From Gangjinia marincola (GTDB lineage Bacteria > Bacteroidota > Bacteroidia > Flavobacteriales > Flavobacteriaceae), in NCBI RefSeq assembly GCF_039523415.1, contig NZ_BAAAFG010000002.1, positions 124,001 to 188,000 on the forward strand: DNA of 64,000 nucleotides, given 5' to 3'. Under the pieces are notes generated by a model. That model saw only the letters and a program-made list of their open reading frames with translations. It was not told the DNA's origin and made no database searches. Shown here one piece after another: positions 35,375 to 43,942 of the stretch (its first letter is position 1; every line of letters begins with the position of its first letter). The translations under genes were made by a program, and so were the position numbers.

Positions 35375-35408
35375 AAATGAAAAATCCCGCTTGAAGCAGC
35401 GGGATTTT
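35375..35408 (-). terminator. Intrinsic terminator of queA
   Basis: 11-bp stem AAAATCCCGCT/AGCGGGATTTT (35381-35391, 35398-35408) with 6-base loop; minus-strand reading gives TTTTCATTTT after the hairpin. It lies 22 bases past the queA stop and separates queA from rlmN. Confidence 0.85.
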
Positions 35409-35429
35409 TTAAATTTATCAACTTCTTGA

Positions 35430-36479
35430 TTATATAATCAACATAGCGTCACCGTAAGTGTAGAACCTATATTTTTCCTTAACGGCTTCAGCATAGGCCT
35501 TTTTCATTAAGTCATGACCCGCAAAGGCACTTGTCATCATCATGAGCGTTGACTTTGGCAAGTGAAAATTCGTTACCATACAATTCGCAATGCTAAAATC
35601 ATATGGTGGAAAAATAAATTTGTTCGTCCACCCTCCAAATTCATTCAACGTATTGTCTGAACTTACAGAGCTTTCTAGTGTTCTCATTACAGTTGTTCCT
35701 ACTGCGCAGATTCTGCGTTTTTCAGCAAGGGCTTTATTGATCGTTTTAACGGCTTTAGATTCAATGTAAGCTTCTTCACTGTCCATTTTGTGTTTAGAAA
35801 GGTCTTCTACCTCAACCGGGCTAAAGGTTCCTAGTCCAACGTGCAGGGTAACCTCAGCAAAGTCAATACCTTTAATTTCAAGACGCTTTAATAAATGTTT
35901 AGAAAAGTGAAGTCCTGCTGTTGGTGCAGCAACTGCGCCTTCTTCTTTGGCATAAATAGTTTGATAACGTTCCTGATCTTCGGGCTCTACCTCACGCTTG
36001 ATGTATTTAGGTAGTGGTGTCTCTCCTAATTCTGAAAGTTTGTTTCTAAATTCCTCGTAAGATCCATCGTATAGAAAACGTAGTGTTCTCCCTCTTGATG
36101 TGGTGTTATCGATCACCTCGGCAACCAGACTTTCATCATCACCAAAATAAAGCTTGTTCCCAATTCTTATTTTTCTCGCCGGGTCCACAAGCACATCCCA
36201 AAGCTTAGTTTCAGGATTTAATTCTCTCAATAAAAAGACTTCAATACGTGCTCCGGTTTTTTCTTTATTTCCAAATAACCTGGCTGGAAACACCTTTGTA
36301 TTATTGAGTACCATCACATCTTTCTCATCAAAATAATCAATGATATCTTTGAAAAGTTTATGTTCTATGCTACCCTCTTTACGATTGACAACCATGAGTC
36401 TGGATTCGTCACGATTTTCGCTGGGATATTCTGCTAAAAGTTCTTCAGGGAGGTCAAAGCCAAATTGAGATAATTTCAC
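35430..36479 (-). CDS. queA: S-adenosylmethionine:tRNA ribosyltransferase-isomerase QueA
   Basis: 349 residues from the GTG at 36479 (MKLSQFGFDLPEELLAEYP). Family blocks are present: NNTKVFPARLFGNKEKTGARIEVFLL (key run NNTKVFPARLFGNKE), GAVAAPTAGLHFS, LHVGLGTFSPVEVEDL, and NFHLPKSTLMMM. QueA transfers the ribosyl part of SAM to preQ1 in tRNA, making epoxyqueuosine. Own promoter at 36506-36537 and own terminator, so it is probably separate from the aromatic operon upstream. Confidence 0.97.
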   Translation of the reverse strand: MKLSQFGFDLPEELLAEYPSENRDESRLMVVNRKEGSIEHKLFKDIIDYFDEKDVMVLNNTKVFPARLFGNKEKTGARIEVFLLRELNPETKLWDVLVDPARKIRIGNKLYFGDDESLVAEVIDNTTSRGRTLRFLYDGSYEEFRNKLSELGETPLPKYIKREVEPEDQERYQTIYAKEEGAVAAPTAGLHFSKHLLKRLEIKGIDFAEVTLHVGLGTFSPVEVEDLSKHKMDSEEAYIESKAVKTINKALAEKRRICAVGTTVMRTLESSVSSDNTLNEFGGWTNKFIFPPYDFSIANCMVTNFHLPKSTLMMMTSAFAGHDLMKKAYAEAVKEKYRFYTYGDAMLII

Positions 36480-36505
36480 ACGTATAGGTTTTAATTAAAA
36501 GATGG

Positions 36506-36537
36506 CAAATATACGATCTCAACATAGGGGTTGTCAA
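36506..36537 (-). promoter_or_regulatory. Promoter of queA
   Basis: Minus-strand TTG (plus 36535-36537), 21-base spacer, TATATTTG (plus 36506-36513): exact TAnnTTTG match, 26 bases before the queA GTG. Confidence 0.75.
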
Positions 36538-36646
36538 GTCTTTTAAGGTTTATCTCAAAATCAAAAGCTTTGAGAAATACTCTATACATAAAATAGCTTC
36601 CCTATTGCAGGTATTTGAAACTTAGTCGATCAAATTTTAACGCTAT

Positions 36647-37900
36647 CTACTCATCTTCGGCATATTGAAAACCGAGTTTTTTAAGATCATTCCAAAAATC
36701 TGGATATGATTTTGAAACTACATTCGCATCGTTGATTTGAATTGGAATTTTTAATGCCATCGGAGCAAAAGCCATGGCCATACGGTGATCATTATAGGTT
36801 TCTATGGTAATATCTTTACGCAAATTACTAACGCGGTGAAGCGTAAGCTGATCTTTTGTTATATCTACAGCTGCACCTAATTTTTCCATTTCAGTTTTTA
36901 GCGCAACTAAACGATCCGTTTCTTTAATTTTTAAGGTGTGCAAGCCAGTAAGCCTGCATGAAATTCTCAGCCCCAGACAGGTCACAGCAATGGTTTGAGC
37001 GATATCTGGCGAATCCACCAAGTTTAATTGAATATCTACCTTGGCATTATTTCGCTGTAAGCGGAAGTCAGCTTTCTTTATAAGACGCACACGCTTATTC
37101 CTATAATCAAACGAAGTTTCTACTCCAAAATGCTTGTAATATATTGAAAGCACCGAATCTCCCTGAAGACTATCTGCTTTATAATTAGACAAAATGATAT
37201 CTGCTGAAGATGATAAAGCAGCAATGCTGTAGAAATAGGAAGCCGAACTCCAATCTGATTCAATGATGAAGGTTTGACTCTCTATGGTGTTGGTGTGAGG
37301 AACAGTGATTTTATTTTCTATCAAATTTGCTTTTACGCCAATTTGCCGAAGTAATTTAAGTGTCATTTCAATATACGGCATACTGGTGATTTGCTGTAAC
37401 AAGCTTATCTCTAATCCTTGCGGCAAAGATGGTGCTATAAGCATTAATGCGGTCACGTATTGACTACTTACATTTGCACTTAGCTCTACTTTTGACGTTG
37501 TGATGTTTTTACCTTTTATTTTTAGAGGGGGATAGCCCTCTTGTTCCAGATAACTGATATTAGCCCCTAAAGATCTTAGGGCGTCCACCAATATTTTGAT
37601 AGGTCGCTCCTTCATTCTGGAGCTACCGGTAAGGATCACCTCTGTGCCCTCTTGTACCGCAAAATAAGCTGTTAAAAATCTCATCGCAGTACCAGCGTGA
37701 TGGATGTCAATGACTGGTGACGAAGGCAATAGCGCTCTTTGCAGGACGTTCGCATCATCACTGTTAGAAATATTCTTTAACGACAAATTTTTAAACAGAG
37801 CACTTAAAATTAGTGCACGATTACTTTCGCTTTTAGAACCTGTTATTTCTAACGATCCTTGAGTATCCTTAGATTTTTGTATGATTTTTTTGAAACTCAC
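36647..37900 (-). CDS. aroA: EPSP synthase (3-phosphoshikimate 1-carboxyvinyltransferase)
   Basis: 417 residues, two-domain inverse alpha/beta barrel. Substrate residues Lys23, Ser24, Arg28 in ITGSKSESNRALIL; HAGTAMRFLTAYFA near 66-79; TGSSRMKERPIKILVDALRSLGA (key run GSSRMKERPIKILVDAL); LVDSPDIAQTIAVTCLG; KIKETDRLVALKTEMEKLGA; YNDHRMAMAFA. It makes 5-enolpyruvylshikimate-3-phosphate, the step before chorismate synthase. The start overlaps the upstream small membrane gene by four bases, so it is translationally tied to the pheA operon, of which it is the last gene. Confidence 0.97.
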   Translation of the reverse strand: MSFKKIIQKSKDTQGSLEITGSKSESNRALILSALFKNLSLKNISNSDDANVLQRALLPSSPVIDIHHAGTAMRFLTAYFAVQEGTEVILTGSSRMKERPIKILVDALRSLGANISYLEQEGYPPLKIKGKNITTSKVELSANVSSQYVTALMLIAPSLPQGLEISLLQQITSMPYIEMTLKLLRQIGVKANLIENKITVPHTNTIESQTFIIESDWSSASYFYSIAALSSSADIILSNYKADSLQGDSVLSIYYKHFGVETSFDYRNKRVRLIKKADFRLQRNNAKVDIQLNLVDSPDIAQTIAVTCLGLRISCRLTGLHTLKIKETDRLVALKTEMEKLGAAVDITKDQLTLHRVSNLRKDITIETYNDHRMAMAFAPMALKIPIQINDANVVSKSYPDFWNDLKKLGFQYAEDE

Positions 37901-38127
37901 TTTTTTTGATTGTTTCTAAGTCTAAGAAATGCCATGACCATTCCGTAGAAAAATCCCATTGCGGTATATACGCCAACGACTAAAGCCCAGTTTCCTGCCT
38001 TAATATTATCCACTAAACTGGACTGCCATCCCATCAAATCCATGATAAATGAAATCACTACAAATAAAGCCAAGAAACTTAATCCAAATTTCAAGGTAAG
38101 TTTCCAAAAGATCTTTGTCTTAAGCAT
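37897..38127 (-). CDS. Small two-span membrane protein (76 aa)
   Basis: 76 residues with two hydrophobic helices (about 9-30 and 45-66) and basic ends (MLKTKIFWK; RLRNNQKK). It sits between the MazG-like gene (1-base gap) and aroA (4-base overlap), which firmly places it in the operon. I do not recognise the family; similar short two-span proteins occur in flavobacterial operons. No link to aromatic metabolism can be read from the sequence. Confidence 0.75.
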   Translation of the reverse strand: MLKTKIFWKLTLKFGLSFLALFVVISFIMDLMGWQSSLVDNIKAGNWALVVGVYTAMGFFYGMVMAFLRLRNNQKK

Positions 38128-38128
38128 C

Positions 38129-38455
38129 TTATTTTAGTTTTTTATTGGAGTGATGTCGTTTGTGATCTCTTTTTGTTTTAAGATCAAGCTTTTTGTCAAA
38201 AGCCTGTTGCAGATCAACACCTGTTTGATTAGCCAAACACAATACTACGAACAATACATCGGCGAGTTCTTCTCCCAAATCCTTATTCTTATCACTTTCT
38301 TTTTCACTTTGCTCTCCATAGCGTCTGGCGATAATTCTAGCAACTTCACCAACTTCTTCGGTTAATTGAGCCATGTTGGTGAGCTCATTAAAGTAGCGAA
38401 CCCCATGTGCTTTTATCCAGTCGTCTACTACTTTTTGTGCGTTAGTGATTTGCAT
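38129..38455 (-). CDS. MazG-like nucleotide pyrophosphohydrolase
   Basis: 108 residues, single all-alpha NTP-PPase domain. The metal-binding pattern is visible: LTEEVGEVARIIARRYGEQ (Glu-Glu-x-x-Glu) and GEELADVLFVVLCLAN (Glu, Asp), followed by the common C-terminal KLDLKTKRDHKRHH. Such enzymes hydrolyse nucleoside triphosphates, often damaged ones, to monophosphates and pyrophosphate. It shares one base with the upstream dtd gene. Confidence 0.92.
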   Translation of the reverse strand: MQITNAQKVVDDWIKAHGVRYFNELTNMAQLTEEVGEVARIIARRYGEQSEKESDKNKDLGEELADVLFVVLCLANQTGVDLQQAFDKKLDLKTKRDHKRHHSNKKLK

Positions 38456-38907
38456 TATTCCTTGTGTTTTGAATCTATGATAATCGTAACAGGTCCATCA
38501 TTTAAAATATTCACCTTCATGTCGGCCCCAAAAATACCGGATCTAACAGGTTTAGCCAAGACTGCTTGTAGTTGTTTTATAAAATTCCTGTATAACGGTA
38601 TAGCTGAATCAAACTTAGCTGCTTTGATGTAAGATGGACGATTACCTTTTTTAGTAGAGGCATGGAGTGTAAATTGACTTACCACAAGGATTTCACCACT
38701 CATATCAAGGACTGAGCGATTCATCTTACCCTCTTTATCACTAAAAATTCTTAAGTGAATAATCTTATTGGTTAACCATGAACAATCCTCTTCTTGATCA
38801 TCCTGCTCAATCCCAACAAACACCAATAGCCCCTGAGAAATACTTGAAATAATCTTTTGATCGACTTCTACCGAAGCATTCAAAACACGTTGAATAACTA
38901 CCCTCAT
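38455..38907 (-). CDS. dtd: D-aminoacyl-tRNA deacylase
   Basis: 150 residues, normal length. Diagnostic motifs: SQFTLHASTKKGNRPSY near 77-93 and GIFGADMKVNILNDGPVTIIID near 122-143 (key run GADMKVNILNDGPVT, with the family NxGPxT). It removes D-amino acids, classically D-Tyr, and glycine mischarged on tRNA. It directly abuts rsgA and lies in the Phe/Tyr operon, which fits its best-known substrate D-Tyr-tRNA(Tyr). Confidence 0.96.
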   Translation of the reverse strand: MRVVIQRVLNASVEVDQKIISSISQGLLVFVGIEQDDQEEDCSWLTNKIIHLRIFSDKEGKMNRSVLDMSGEILVVSQFTLHASTKKGNRPSYIKAAKFDSAIPLYRNFIKQLQAVLAKPVRSGIFGADMKVNILNDGPVTIIIDSKHKE

Positions 38908-39858
38908 CTAATCTGTCTTGTACGGGTCTATGCGATAACCCTCGTCATCGCCTTCAATCAACTGCAAATAACTCTTATACCTTGACCAAGCCACTTTGTC
39001 TTTCTCTAATGCGTCTTTAACCGCACAGCCTGGTTCTTCCACATGCAGGCAATTATTAAACTTGCAATCTTGCTTCAGCTCAAAAAACTCAGGAAAATAA
39101 TCAGTGACTTCCTCTTTTTCGATATCTACGATTCCAAAACCTCTAATTCCCGGCGTATCAATAATTCTTCCGCCGAAAGGCAAATCAAACATTTGCGCAA
39201 AAGTTGTGGTATGCTGTCCTTGCTGATGCTGCTCTGATGTTTGAGCTGTTTTGAGGTCAAGTGTTGGATCAATCGCATTAATTAGCGTGGACTTACCTAC
39301 CCCACTATGACCAGAAAACATACTGGTTTTGTCCTTCATCTGGTCAATCACTTTATCAATGTTTTTTCCGGTCTTCGCCGAAATTCCTATGCATTCATAT
39401 CCAATATCACGATACATAGCTGCTAAGTATTTTGCTTCCAGCAGCTGACCTTCAGTATACTGATCTAATTTATTGAATAGTAGGACTGCCTTAATGTGAT
39501 ATGCCTCTGCCGTAACCAAAAACCTATCAATGAACGTTGTAAATGTTTCAGGATTCACAATGGTAACCAGTAAAAATGCTATATCAATATTAGCTGCTAT
39601 AATATGAGTGCGTTTAGCCAAATTTACAGATCGCCTAATAATGTAGTTTTTTCGATCTCTAATCGCATAAATCACACCAATAGTTTCGTCACTTTCTTTA
39701 TCCAGATCAAATTCAACCTCATCACCAACAGCCACGGGATTGGTGCTTTTTATTCCCTTGATCCTGAATTTACCCTTGATCCTGCAATTGTAGAACGTAC
39801 CATCTTTAGCCTTGACGGCATACCAGCTTCCGGTTGATTTATAGACAGTTCCTAACAT
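38908..39858 (-). CDS. rsgA: Ribosome small-subunit-dependent GTPase RsgA
   Basis: 316 residues. Circularly permuted GTPase: N-terminal OB fold, G4 (FNKLDQY) before G1 (SGHSGVGKSTLINAI) and G3 (DTPGIRGFGI), and a C-terminal zinc knuckle CKFNNCLHVEEPGC with the Cys/His ligands. It helps late maturation of the 30S subunit. It sits between aroG/chorismate mutase (21-base gap) and dtd (0-base gap). Confidence 0.97.
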   Translation of the reverse strand: MLGTVYKSTGSWYAVKAKDGTFYNCRIKGKFRIKGIKSTNPVAVGDEVEFDLDKESDETIGVIYAIRDRKNYIIRRSVNLAKRTHIIAANIDIAFLLVTIVNPETFTTFIDRFLVTAEAYHIKAVLLFNKLDQYTEGQLLEAKYLAAMYRDIGYECIGISAKTGKNIDKVIDQMKDKTSMFSGHSGVGKSTLINAIDPTLDLKTAQTSEQHQQGQHTTTFAQMFDLPFGGRIIDTPGIRGFGIVDIEKEEVTDYFPEFFELKQDCKFNNCLHVEEPGCAVKDALEKDKVAWSRYKSYLQLIEGDDEGYRIDPYKTD

Positions 39859-39879
39859 GAACTACAAAGATGAGAAAGT

Positions 39880-40962
39880 TTAACCATTCCCCAGCTTTTT
39901 TTGATGATTGATCGATTCTTGATGAATTGCTTTAAAAACCCTCAAAATAAATTCTTCACTTAAATTAGCCTCTTCACCCATTAAGATCATTTTACCTAAA
40001 ATTTCATTCCAGCGCTTAGTTTGAAGAATAGCCACATTATTTTCAGCCTTGAGTTTACCGATTTTATCTGCGATAATCATACGCTTTCCCAGTTGTTCAA
40101 TGAGCTGATGATCTACCACATCTATTTGAGTCCGTAGGGTATTGAGTTTATTTTTAAACTCCTGATCTTGGCTTTCTGTCTTTCTAATTTTAAGATCAAC
40201 CATCATTTGTATTAATGTAGCTGGAGTAATTTGTTGCTTGGCATCGCTCCAGGCGTTATCCGGATCGTAATGGGTTTCAACCATCAACCCGTCGTAATTT
40301 AGATCCAACGCAGTTTGACATAAATCAAAGATTAAGTCCCTGCGTCCTGCGATATGAGAGGGATCCAAAATTAAAGGTAGATCCGGGAATCGCTGCTGCA
40401 GGTCGATAGGAATTTGCCACTCTGGATTGTTACGGTAACGTGTTTTTTCATACGTAGAGAACCCTCTGTGAATTACTCCTAACTTAGAAATATCAGCACT
40501 ATCTAAACGCTCCACGGCTCCTAACCATAAAGCAAGATCAGGGTTTACCGGATTTTTAACCAGTACAATTTTATCGGTTCCTTTAAGCGCATCTGCAATG
40601 TCCTGTACGATAAAAGGCGAAACGGTCGTCCTGGCTCCTATCCAAAGGATATCAATGTCATGCTCTAATGCTAAATCTACGTGGTTTGCATTCGCCACCT
40701 CTGTGGTTGTTAGCATGCCAGTTTCTTCTTTTGCACGTTGCATCCATTTTAAACCCAGCGCTCCTACCCCTTCAAAATTTCCGGGGCGTGTTCTAGGTTT
40801 CCAAATTCCTGCACGCAAGACAGTGGCATCACTGTCTTTTAATTGATGCGCAATTTTAACGACCTGATCTTCAGTCTCTGCACTACAAGGTCCGGCAATA
40901 ACCAGTGGATGGCTTAACCCAAAGTCATCTAACCAGCTTCTAAGTTTTGGTGAATTATTCAT
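39880..40962 (-). CDS. Bifunctional DAHP synthase / chorismate mutase
   Basis: 360 residues. Residues about 1-255 form a type I-beta-like DAHP synthase: VIAGPCSAETEDQV, RAGIWKPRTRPGNFEGVGALGLKWM (key run AGIWKPRTRPGNFEG), ILVKNPVNPDLALW, LILDPSHIAGRRDL, MVETHYDPDNAWSDA. Residues about 265-360 are an AroQ-type chorismate mutase with the usual LRTQIDVVDHQLIEQLGKRM opening (key run IDVVDHQLIEQLGKRM). The fusion couples the first step of the shikimate pathway to the branch to prephenate; in the Bacteroidetes this order (synthase first, mutase second) is usual. It lies 7 bases downstream of tyrA. Confidence 0.96.
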   Translation of the reverse strand: MNNSPKLRSWLDDFGLSHPLVIAGPCSAETEDQVVKIAHQLKDSDATVLRAGIWKPRTRPGNFEGVGALGLKWMQRAKEETGMLTTTEVANANHVDLALEHDIDILWIGARTTVSPFIVQDIADALKGTDKIVLVKNPVNPDLALWLGAVERLDSADISKLGVIHRGFSTYEKTRYRNNPEWQIPIDLQQRFPDLPLILDPSHIAGRRDLIFDLCQTALDLNYDGLMVETHYDPDNAWSDAKQQITPATLIQMMVDLKIRKTESQDQEFKNKLNTLRTQIDVVDHQLIEQLGKRMIIADKIGKLKAENNVAILQTKRWNEILGKMILMGEEANLSEEFILRVFKAIHQESINHQKKLGNG

Positions 40963-40969
40963 AGTTTTT

Positions 40970-41818
40970 TTATTTCATTCCGTTTAAGATTGTTTTAATA
41001 TGATTAGTATCATTCATTTCATGGTATAGTGATTCAAAATCATCCTGCTCCATCAGTCTTTTGAACTGAACCAGATTTTCAATGTATTTATCCAGCGAAT
41101 GAATTACATTATCTTTATTCTGTTTAAATATCGGCGTCCACATGGCGGGCGAACTCTTTGCCAGGCGAACAGTAGATTCAAATCCGCTGCCGGCCATATC
41201 AAAAATATCTCGTTCATTTTTTTCTTCATCAATTACAGTTTTTCCCAACATAAATGAACTAATATGCGATAAATGAGATACAAAGGCGATGTGTTTATCA
41301 TGAGATGCAGGATCCATATATCGAATTCGCATCCCCAGTTTTTGGAAAAGCTCCAATGCTCTTTCCTGTAATGTAAACGCCGTTTTTTCTACTTCGCAAA
41401 TGATATTGGTTTTATTTCTGAAAAGATTTGCAAGTGCAGCCTGAGCTCCAGAAAATTCTGTTCCGGCGATGGGGTGAGCCGCTAAAAAGTTTCTTCTTTT
41501 GGGGTGATCCCGAAGCACATTACAAATATCAGCTTTGGTAGAACCTGTGTCAATGACAATCGTGCTATCTCCTACCTGGTCGAGAACCTTCGGCAATATA
41601 TTGACCGAAGCATCCACAGGAATTGCTATAATCACGATATCTTCTTCAAATAAGGATTGAAAATCTCCTTTTTGATCAATCACATGTAGTTCCATCGCTT
41701 TCTGCAAATTATTTTTATCCAGGTCAATGCCAGAAACTACTGCGTTAGGGTATACCGCTTTGATATCAATTGCCATTGATCCTCCTATCAAACCTACTCC
41801 TACAATTGTTACCTTCAT
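40970..41818 (-). CDS. tyrA: Prephenate dehydrogenase
   Basis: 282 residues. NAD-binding GVGLIGGS at 7-14, then IVIDTGSTKADI, the prephenate-binding AAHPIAGTEFSGAQAA, and HDKHIAFVSHLSHISSFML. It oxidises prephenate to 4-hydroxyphenylpyruvate, the tyrosine branch. No ACT domain, so no obvious feedback site on this chain. Overlaps the aminotransferase gene by four bases (41815-41818). Confidence 0.96.
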   Translation of the reverse strand: MKVTIVGVGLIGGSMAIDIKAVYPNAVVSGIDLDKNNLQKAMELHVIDQKGDFQSLFEEDIVIIAIPVDASVNILPKVLDQVGDSTIVIDTGSTKADICNVLRDHPKRRNFLAAHPIAGTEFSGAQAALANLFRNKTNIICEVEKTAFTLQERALELFQKLGMRIRYMDPASHDKHIAFVSHLSHISSFMLGKTVIDEEKNERDIFDMAGSGFESTVRLAKSSPAMWTPIFKQNKDNVIHSLDKYIENLVQFKRLMEQDDFESLYHEMNDTNHIKTILNGMK

Positions 41819-42969
41819 ACTTTTTTTTGCGTTAAGCGTTTAACTGCTTTTTCAATTTTACCTGCAGGTGTACAGAGTGAAAAGCGTACATACCCTTCTC
41901 CATTACTACCAAAAATTGATCCCGGAGCAATAAAAATATGATGCTCATCCAATAAGGCATCGACAAATTCTACCGAAGTTTGATTATTGGTCAACTCTGC
42001 CCAGATGAACATTCCTGTTTTTGAAGCAACGATATTGCAACCCAACACACGTACCAATTTCTTCATGGCTTTAAAGCGTGATGTATATTCTGCATTAATC
42101 ATTCTTAGCCAGCTTTCATCTAGCTGTAATGCAGCTACTGCCCCTTGCTGAGAGGGATAAAACTGGCCGCTATCCATATTGCTTTTTACCTTTAAAATCG
42201 TATTAATCAACGTTTCGCTACCTATTAATGCTCCCATGCGCCATCCTGCCATATTGAACGTTTTGCTTAATGAAGTTAATTCAAGACAATGATGGCTTGC
42301 TTTTTTGGCATTAAAAATTGAGAGCGGATTGGTAGTACGAATAAAACTATAGGGATTGTCATTAATGAGTAAAATATTATTCTTCTCTGCAAATTCAATG
42401 AGTCGTTCAAAATTTTTGATGCTAGCTTTTGCACCCGTCGGCATATGCGGATAGTTGAGCCACATAATTTTTACGTTTGAAAAGTCGTGTTGAGACAGCC
42501 TTTCAAGATCTGGGAACCAGTTATTCTCTTCATTTAGATCATAATATAACGGATTAGCTCCAACCAATCGAGTCACCGAAGAATAGGTAGGATACCCAGG
42601 ATTTGGAATTAAGGCACGATCACCCGGATTAAGAAATGCCATTGAGATATGCATAATCCCCTCCTTACTGCCAATTAATGGAAGAATCTCTGATTCGGGA
42701 TTCAGCCAAACGTAATATTTTCGTTGATAAAAATCTGCGTAGGCCTTTCTAAGCGCCGAAATTCCTTTATATGACTGATATTGATGTGCGTTTGGATGCT
42801 CCAATGCTTTTACCAAGGCACTGCTTACTTCTTTTGGCGGTGCAAGATCAGGGCTACCAATTCCAAGATTGATGATTGGCTCACCGTTTGACATGCGCTG
42901 TCCAACTTCTCTAAGTTTTTTTGAGAAGTAATATTCTGTGATATGCTCTAAACGATCTGCAGGTTTCAT
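41815..42969 (-). CDS. Class I aminotransferase, probable aromatic aminotransferase
   Basis: 384 residues, PLP fold type I. Substrate region INLGIGSPDLAPP, PLP-ring contact NYPHMPTGA, Schiff-base Lys236 in LTSLSKTFNMAGWRMG, and carboxylate-binding Arg in YVRFSLCTP near the end. The sequence is in the aspartate/LL-DAP aminotransferase-like group, so specificity cannot be read directly. Its position between pheA and tyrA, overlapping both by four bases, makes final transamination of phenylpyruvate and 4-hydroxyphenylpyruvate the likely role. Confidence 0.92.
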   Translation of the reverse strand: MKPADRLEHITEYYFSKKLREVGQRMSNGEPIINLGIGSPDLAPPKEVSSALVKALEHPNAHQYQSYKGISALRKAYADFYQRKYYVWLNPESEILPLIGSKEGIMHISMAFLNPGDRALIPNPGYPTYSSVTRLVGANPLYYDLNEENNWFPDLERLSQHDFSNVKIMWLNYPHMPTGAKASIKNFERLIEFAEKNNILLINDNPYSFIRTTNPLSIFNAKKASHHCLELTSLSKTFNMAGWRMGALIGSETLINTILKVKSNMDSGQFYPSQQGAVAALQLDESWLRMINAEYTSRFKAMKKLVRVLGCNIVASKTGMFIWAELTNNQTSVEFVDALLDEHHIFIAPGSIFGSNGEGYVRFSLCTPAGKIEKAVKRLTQKKV

Positions 42970-43787
42970 GGCCTGGAATTTTTATAAATGCCTAAAACTT
43001 TTAATTCGGTTGCCATGATATCTAAAATAGATAAGGCCTTCTCTAATTCTTTTTTATCTTGAAATGTAGCATCGATAAATGATGAATACGTCCATGGTGT
43101 TTCAATAACCGGTAATGATTGAATTTTAGTTAAATCAAGGTTATAATCACTCAACAAATGAAGTACTGTAGCCAGATTACCGTGGTTGTTAGGTAATTCA
43201 AGTTTAAGGGAAATTTTGTTTCCATGGAGTTCCTCATTTTTTGCGTTTTCTAAAATCAAAAAACGAGTTACGTTATTTGAGATGGTTTGAATACCCTTTT
43301 TTATAATCTCTAGCCCGTAAATATCTGCGGCAATTTCGCTAGCAATGGCTGCGATATTCTTGAGTTTATTCCTTGAAATACGTTGAGCGGCTTCAGCAGT
43401 GTCTACATCTTCCACCAATTTTATATGAGGTTGCGATCTAAAAAACTCTTTACACTGGAGTAATGCCATGGGGTGTGAGTGAACTTCGGCTATGTCATTT
43501 AGAGATCGACCGGGAATAGTCATCAAATCCATACGAATAGGAACATAATGCTCCCCAGTGATAACAACCTGATTTTCATCAATCATAGCGTAGTTAGGAA
43601 GTATAGTTCCTGCCGTGCTATTCTCAATCGCCATTACTGCATGGCTTGCATGTCCTTCTTTGAGTTCTTTTACCACATCCATAAATGAACGACACTCCAG
43701 TACCTCAATATTTACCTCAAAATACTGTTGTGCAACAAGATGGTGAAATGAACCTTTAATCCCTTGTATGGCAATATTTTTTCTCAC
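42966..43787 (-). CDS. pheA: Prephenate dehydratase
   Basis: 273 residues when started at the GTG at 43787 (VRKNIAIQGIKGSFHH). A longer frame from TTG 43841 would run through the attenuator hairpin and is rejected. Dehydratase motifs: IQGIKGSFHHLVAQQYF, MAIENSTAGTILPNYAMI, HSHPMALLQCKEFF, and NNVTRFLILEN with the key Thr-Arg-Phe. Residues about 200-273 form an ACT domain (LKLELPNNHGNLATVLHLL), with the ESRP-like part degenerate (QSLPVIETPW), so Phe feedback may be altered. It converts prephenate to phenylpyruvate. First structural gene of the operon, 13 bases after the attenuator terminator. Confidence 0.96.
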   Translation of the reverse strand: MRKNIAIQGIKGSFHHLVAQQYFEVNIEVLECRSFMDVVKELKEGHASHAVMAIENSTAGTILPNYAMIDENQVVITGEHYVPIRMDLMTIPGRSLNDIAEVHSHPMALLQCKEFFRSQPHIKLVEDVDTAEAAQRISRNKLKNIAAIASEIAADIYGLEIIKKGIQTISNNVTRFLILENAKNEELHGNKISLKLELPNNHGNLATVLHLLSDYNLDLTKIQSLPVIETPWTYSSFIDATFQDKKELEKALSILDIMATELKVLGIYKNSRP

Positions 43788-43799
43788 TTGGTTTAAATG

Positions 43800-43830
43800 A
43801 AAAATCCCGAACAAATTGTCCGGGATTTTT
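43800..43830 (-). terminator. Attenuator terminator upstream of pheA
   Basis: On the minus strand, stem AAAAATCCCG (plus 43830-43821) pairs with CGGGATTTTT (plus 43809-43800); an inner ACAA/TTGT helix extends it. The last five U residues end 13 bases before the pheA GTG. It lies between a leader ORF and the first gene, so it can only be a conditional terminator. Confidence 0.88.
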
Positions 43831-43903
43831 AAAATTTTCAATTATGTTAATGCATAATCCACCCGGCGTCATCTCTTAAAAAAGAAATACACATAATACC
43901 AGG
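43820..43903 (-). promoter_or_regulatory. Antiterminator segments of the aromatic operon attenuator
   Basis: Minus-strand segment 1 is CCTGG (43903-43899, overlapping the Ala-Trp codons), segment 2 is CCGGG (43866-43862, starting three bases after the leader stop codon), segment 3 is CCCGG (43824-43820, the 5' arm of the terminator). Segment 1 pairs with 2 (one G-U) and segment 2 pairs with 3 (five pairs plus AUU/AAU after a 3-base bulge). The pairings 1:2 and 2:3 exclude one another, and 2:3 excludes the terminator. Confidence 0.75.
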
Positions 43904-43928
43904 CGTTATATACAGTTATTGTTTTCAT
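43869..43928 (-). CDS. Aromatic-rich leader peptide of the pheA operon
   Basis: A 19-codon frame from ATG (plus 43926-43928) to TGA (plus 43869-43871) encoding MKTITVYNAWYYVYFFFKR. Nine positions from Trp10 to Phe17 hold W-Y-Y-V-Y-F-F-F; in total one Trp, four Tyr and three Phe. It lies 15 bases downstream of a promoter and just upstream of segment 2 of the attenuator. The codon content matches the products of the operon (Phe, Tyr) and of the shared chorismate supply (Trp). Role: ribosome stalling at these codons when charged aromatic tRNA is scarce permits the antiterminator. The peptide itself is not expected to have a function. Confidence 0.85.
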   Translation of the reverse strand: MKTITVYNAWYYVYFFFKR

Positions 43929-43942
43929 ATATAATTAAGTGG

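Noticed and set aside
43788..43841. Longer pheA frame beginning at TTG 43841
   Set aside because: It would translate through the intrinsic terminator hairpin and give a non-conserved N-terminus; the GTG at 43787 gives the usual prephenate dehydratase opening.
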